DNA of 64,000 nt. Source: Gari tellinella (Eukaryota > Mollusca > Bivalvia > Cardiida > Psammobiidae). Under the pieces are notes generated by a model. It worked only from the letters and a program-made list of their open reading frames with translations, had not been told where the DNA came from and did no database searches. This document shows, one piece after another, positions 63,380 through 64,000 of this stretch (position 1 is the first letter of the stretch; each line of letters opens with the position of its first letter). The stretch lies in assembly GCA_922989275.2 (NCBI GenBank), contig OV277861.1:41480623-41544622 (forward strand), in the 5' to 3' direction. Both the position numbers and the translations under genes were made by a program.

Positions 63380-64000
63380 GTTTTGTCTTTTTATTCAGAG
63401 TCCATCAAGGCTCCAGGTAAGAGGGAGTAAACTAAAAGCATTTTTAACATTGTCTCAATTCCTTTACACCTTTATCAAACCCTTGGTGTGACTTAACTTA
63501 ATACTATGGTCGCAAAGAAACATTTGTCCTTTAACTTATTTTGTAATTTTGACGACAGGAGGTTGCAAAAAGCAGACTGAAAGTAAAGCAAAAAGCTCCT
63601 GAAGGAACATTATTTTTATCCCGTTTTAAACATATCCTCCTATGGCAGGACAGAGAAAAGTTATTAAGTGTCTCTTTAACCTTTCCCCCATAGAAGTGCC
63701 TTTAAATGCATTCAATTCATTCTTGCATTGAAGAAAATAGGTCCAAATAACATGTACCAAAAGAAGTAACTTCTATATACTAGCAGATGGCAGCTGAGAG
63801 CAGATTGTAAGTAAAGCACAAGGCACATTTTGCTTTACTTTCAACTTGCTTAACATGGTCACCACTGTCTTCAAAACTAGAAAGCGGCTATAGGGTAAAG
63901 GGTTAATTTACAGAACATGGTAGCAGCATGAATACGTCATGCATAGCTATGATTGTGAGGAACAGGTGAAATCAGTAACAGACTTTTCTATGGGAGAAAG
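63380..64000. other. 5' flank of exon 1
   Basis: W fragment at about 63407-63510 (AAGGCTCCAGGTAAGAGGG), core-1 fragment 63555-63630, PBM1 at 63676-63906. No TATA box or initiator I would defend. Confidence 0.6.
63676..63906 (+). mobile_element. PBM1 MITE
   Basis: TTAACCTTTCCCCCATAGAA to TAGGGTAAAGGGTTAA. Confidence 0.78.

Larger units (their letters stand above)
47256..62701 (-). other. Intron 1 (15.4 kb)
   Basis: Repeats listed separately. Not recognised: 47540-47680 apart from PBM1 scraps, 48024-48289, 53613-53810, 54020-54180, 55000-55450, 56175-56480, 57583-58029, 58486-58743, 59430-59560, 60413-60578 and 62108-62390 apart from W pieces. I searched specifically for a PTB1-encoding exon on the minus strand and found none. 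Confidence 0.75.

Noticed and set aside
62683..62955. Plus-strand Pro/Leu-rich frame of 90 codons
   Set aside because: Antisense of the acidic Glu-rich tail of exon 1.

Overview
The window is eukaryotic genomic DNA: AT-rich, intron-dominated and saturated with short non-autonomous transposons. Two things suggest a bivalve mollusc. The only host gene I can support is an animal TBC1D1/TBC1D4-type Rab-GAP, and the repeats include several families with the layout of the 'pearl'/Helentron-like elements known from bivalves (5' hairpin, tandem-repeat core, GACGGACAGACGG-type microsatellite, 3' hairpin). The species cannot be named from the sequence alone. No bacterial features, rRNA, CRISPR or intact transposase gene were seen.

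The gene lies on the minus strand and spans almost the whole window. I reconstructed thirteen coding exons, from 63379 down to 975. All junctions are GT-AG and phase-consistent, joining to an open frame of 3117 nt (1039 codons) with no stop. In order they encode: a novel-looking basic and acidic N-terminus (exon 1); the second PTB domain with a long low-complexity insert (exons 2-5); a linker rich in Ser and basic phosphosite-like motifs (exons 6-9); the calmodulin-binding/DUF3350 segment (exons 10-11); and the start of the TBC Rab-GAP domain with both catalytic fingers (exons 12-13). The rest of the TBC domain and the C-terminal coiled coil lie beyond position 1. I found no exon for the first PTB domain.

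Everything else is intronic or flanking repeat. Family names used below: PBM1, about 250 bp, TTAA-flanked, ends CCCATTACCCCATA, more than 30 copies. PBM2, about 250 bp, TTAA-flanked, ends CTCTTTCCTCC / CCCTTTGAACCC. PBM3, 331-335 bp, TTAA-flanked, ends AGACATTA. S family, ends ACAGTGGAGAA. W family, ends CAGGGCTCCAGATAAG. T, Y, Z, R and V are smaller MITE families. Pearl-A to pearl-F are the tandem-core elements. Most MITEs carry a long internal hairpin. Two hairpin sequences, called core-1 (AAGCAGGCTGAAAGTAAAGC) and core-2 (CAAACAGTTTGGAGCC and relatives), recur inside families whose ends are unrelated.

Layout: 1-5.2 kb, exons 13-11 with pearl-D, pearl-C and a triplicated splice donor. 5.2-20 kb, intron 10, a MITE field with a GC-rich CGGCCG element and pearl-A. 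20-32 kb, exons 10-4 closely spaced among MITEs and pearl elements. 32-46.5 kb, introns 3 and 2, with a 4.1-kb TA-flanked transposon that has perfect 35-bp inverted repeats, a 155-bp palindrome and a multiply nested PBM1/pearl-B/PBM2 stack. 46.5-47.3 kb, exon 2 with a duplicated donor. 47.3-62.7 kb, intron 1, with paired PBM3 insertions and a hAT-like element broken by two pearl insertions. 62.7-64 kb, exon 1 and its MITE-filled 5' flank.
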